DNA from: Stenomitos rutilans HA7619-LM2
GTDB lineage: Bacteria; Cyanobacteriota; Cyanobacteriia; Leptolyngbyales; Leptolyngbyaceae
Direction of reading: 5' to 3'
Assembly: GCA_019358945.1 (NCBI GenBank)
Contig: JAHHIE010000002.1
Coordinates: 124,001-188,000, forward strand
DNA length: 64,000 nucleotides
The notes beneath the pieces were generated by a model, which was not told the DNA's origin, made no database searches, and saw only the letters and a program-made list of their open reading frames with translations. The stretch's first letter is position 1; every line of letters begins with the position of its first letter. This document shows positions 62,620-64,000 of the stretch, one piece after another. The translations under genes and the position numbers were made by a program.

Positions 62620-63404
62620 CAGCAGGGGTTGAGTTGGTTCAGAAACAACACATCAGGAGCAGACGAAAGGAAGAAGGCTAACTCTTGACCTGGCTCAGTA
62701 ATGGGGATAGAACCAGTTGAATCGGGTGAAGCATCAAAAATCCATTGCGTCAGCTTGCCATTGGTCAAAATGATGTTGAGCAGCACTGACAGCGAAATGA
62801 ATGGTGTGGATGACTTCACATAGATATTGCTGAGCGCAATCGGCACCTTATAGGAGACGTACTTGCCCCATAGTCCACTGCCCCACTTCTGAGCGTTATT
62901 CTGACCGATCGCAAACTTAAGCTCATTCCCCGCGCCAGACGGATCGAAGGCGTTGTAATCAGTGTCTTGCACCAGGTTGAACAACGATTTATCAACGGTG
63001 GGGTCAAACCACGATGCCTCAGTAATCGCATTTGCTAAGACACCCGTGCCAAACGTACCACTGGTAGAGGCTGCGACTAACCCGTTGGGTGGAACAAGGT
63101 AAGCAGATTTTGCTACAAAGGTCGAGCGGCTGCCAAGCTCAAACTTACGGGCAAACTTCATACCCAAAATATCCATCGTTTTAGAACCAAAGTTGAGGTT
63201 TAGTTTTGGCTCTTCTTTGGTGGGATAACGCAAAGCCACGTTACGAGTGCCCGCGCAATCCACTGTCTCAATGTTGGCAAGCTCGATGCCTGTATCATAA
63301 GCAGCGGTGGACGGTGGCGGGATGACCAACAACTCACCTGTCGTTGCATCAGCTACAACACAATCAACAACACCCTTAAATGCCTGAAAAATTTCCTTAG
63401 CCAT
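62619..63404 (-). CDS. Major tail tube protein candidate, 261 aa
   Basis: Beta-rich protein: MAKEIFQAFKGVVDCVVADA then PPPSTAAYDTGIELANIETV, with KLNLNFGSKTMDILGMKFAR, and C-terminal WIFDASPDSTGSIPITEPGQ. The tube-protein pattern of a K-[GA]-x-V-D-x-x-[VI] start and an E-x-x-L-x-[IL]-x-F turn is compatible. Its place upstream of the chaperones and TMP supports it. It is preceded by a terminator-like hairpin, so it probably has its own promoter. Confidence 0.6.
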   Translation of the reverse strand: MAKEIFQAFKGVVDCVVADATTGELLVIPPPSTAAYDTGIELANIETVDCAGTRNVALRYPTKEEPKLNLNFGSKTMDILGMKFARKFELGSRSTFVAKSAYLVPPNGLVAASTSGTFGTGVLANAITEASWFDPTVDKSLFNLVQDTDYNAFDPSGAGNELKFAIGQNNAQKWGSGLWGKYVSYKVPIALSNIYVKSSTPFISLSVLLNIILTNGKLTQWIFDASPDSTGSIPITEPGQELAFFLSSAPDVLFLNQLNPC

Positions 63405-63461
63405 TGACAGGTATACCTCTGTGTGCTTTCGAGTAAACTAAAACAGAGGGTTTGGAACCCC

Positions 63462-63504
63462 AAAAAGAAACCGTTCCGGCGTGTCTGTTGGGCGGTTTCT
63501 TTTT
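63462..63504. terminator. Terminator between two virion genes
   Basis: AAAAAGAAACCG (63462-63473) pairs perfectly with CGGTTTCTTTTT (63493-63504) around a 19-nt loop. It has U-runs in both directions. It lies between the 120-aa virion gene upstream and the tail tube gene downstream. Confidence 0.75.
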
Positions 63505-63513
63505 GTACCAAAG

Positions 63514-63876
63514 TTAAGTTGAGGCAACGCCCGCTGCTGTCAGTACGGCATCATAGTTGAACGGACTGAGCGTATAAATATTTGGGCTGGTAGCGTTAAT
63601 AGCGGTACTATTGGCAGGGCTGGCACTGCTTACATAAGTGGCACCACCGGCAAACAGATACTCTGTAATCGTAGTTGTCTTCAAACTGCCGTTAAAGCCT
63701 TCTTTGATCAGTAAGCGTCGAGTGAGCTTTTCAACGGTGCCATTGTTGACTGTTTGCGAGAGAATCCATTGCTTATTCGGGGCGTCGATCGCAAAGTTAG
63801 TAGTGATGGCATCACTGGCACTCACTATCTGCGTGACAGAAGGACGCGCACCCATCGTTTGTGTAAAATCAGCCAT
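63514..63876 (-). CDS. Small virion-type protein, 120 aa
   Basis: Ser/Thr/Asn-rich beta protein (VTQIVSASDAITTNFAIDAP, LKTTTITEYLFAGGATYVSS). Position ahead of the tail tube and composition suggest a head-decoration or tail-tube-like structural protein. A terminator after it and a separate transcript indicate high-level expression. No family recognised. Confidence 0.55.
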   Translation of the reverse strand: MADFTQTMGARPSVTQIVSASDAITTNFAIDAPNKQWILSQTVNNGTVEKLTRRLLIKEGFNGSLKTTTITEYLFAGGATYVSSASPANSTAINATSPNIYTLSPFNYDAVLTAAGVAST

Positions 63877-63917
63877 AGGGTGAAAAGTAGTTGTAGCGCT
63901 ACGCCTCCATTAAGCCC

Positions 63918-63959
63918 TTGACAGAGTACAATGATGATGATATATACCGCTTACGGTAT
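63918..63959 (+). promoter_or_regulatory. Strong sigma-70 promoter with operator over the start
   Basis: TTGACA (63918-63923), 17-bp spacer, TATATA (63941-63946). The dyad ATACCG-CTTA-CGGTAT (63944-63959) overlaps the -10 and the start codon at 63958, so a repressor bound there would block transcription. Confidence 0.7.
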
Positions 63960-64000
63960 GACAAGTTCGTCTGAAATACTCGATCGGCTCATTCGCGCAC
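63958..64000 (+). CDS. Partial gene at the right edge
   Basis: ATG at 63958, 12 bp after the -10 element, so the mRNA is nearly leaderless. Only MTSSSEILDRLIRA is visible. The autoregulatory dyad over its start suggests a regulator; too little sequence to identify. Confidence 0.4.
   Translation, partial: MTSSSEILDRLIRA

Overview
The window reads as part of a cyanobacterial mobile element, most likely a temperate siphovirus maintained as a phage-plasmid. The palindrome GCGATCGC (HIP1, typical of cyanobacterial DNA) recurs throughout. A long-tail module (tail tube, tail assembly proteins, 1454-residue tape measure, distal tail proteins, tail fibre) coexists with an actin-type ParM/ParR partition locus. 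No integrase, terminase, portal, capsid or replication initiator gene was recognised in this window, so the element continues outside it.

Layout. 1-6.2 kb: a leftward operon of small, tightly overlapping early-type phage genes (J-domain protein, DUF2811-like protein, phage adenine methyltransferase, cupin-like protein), read from a promoter region with three palindromic operators at 6281-6361 next to a divergent regulator. 7.1-13.4 kb: accessory phage genes, an RHH regulator with a GIY-YIG/RHH protein, and a truncated AlbA_2-type gene broken by an IS605 element. 13.4-16.3 kb: cargo (SnoaL-like protein, DHA2 efflux pump, RelE-type toxin-antitoxin). 16.3-23.1 kb: small phage genes and two IS200/IS605-family elements. 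23.2-26.6 kb: a second regulator/GIY-YIG-type/antirepressor cassette and small genes. 26.7-32.2 kb: parM-parR flanked by 10-bp-phased repeats, then a membrane-protein/ATPase/HNH operon. 32.2-34.5 kb: a tnpB element and a two-TM surface protein. 34.6-37.7 kb: a third cassette (XRE regulator, GIY-YIG/XRE protein, BRO-N antirepressor), partly a mirror copy of the 9-10 kb locus. 37.8-40 kb: an EAL + GGDEF pair. 40-44 kb: a leftward operon of small membrane and coiled-coil proteins with a candidate Acb2 anti-CBASS sponge and a LuxR-type regulator. 44-51.2 kb: rightward tail-fibre module containing a sugar O-acyltransferase. 51.2-63.9 kb: leftward tail module, interrupted by an HTH gene with a divergent gene of unknown function and by an IS607 element.

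How it fits together. Several divergent regulators with direct or inverted repeat operators, at least two antirepressor-type proteins and GIY-YIG-domain proteins suggest layered immunity control. ParM/ParR with phased repeats explains stable extrachromosomal inheritance. Acb2 and the acyltransferase are candidate counter-defence and surface-conversion functions. The IS200/IS605/IS607 load and several solo IS right-end signatures show continuing erosion and cargo capture.

Limits: all assignments are by reading motifs; no database search was possible. Many small phage genes have no recognisable family.
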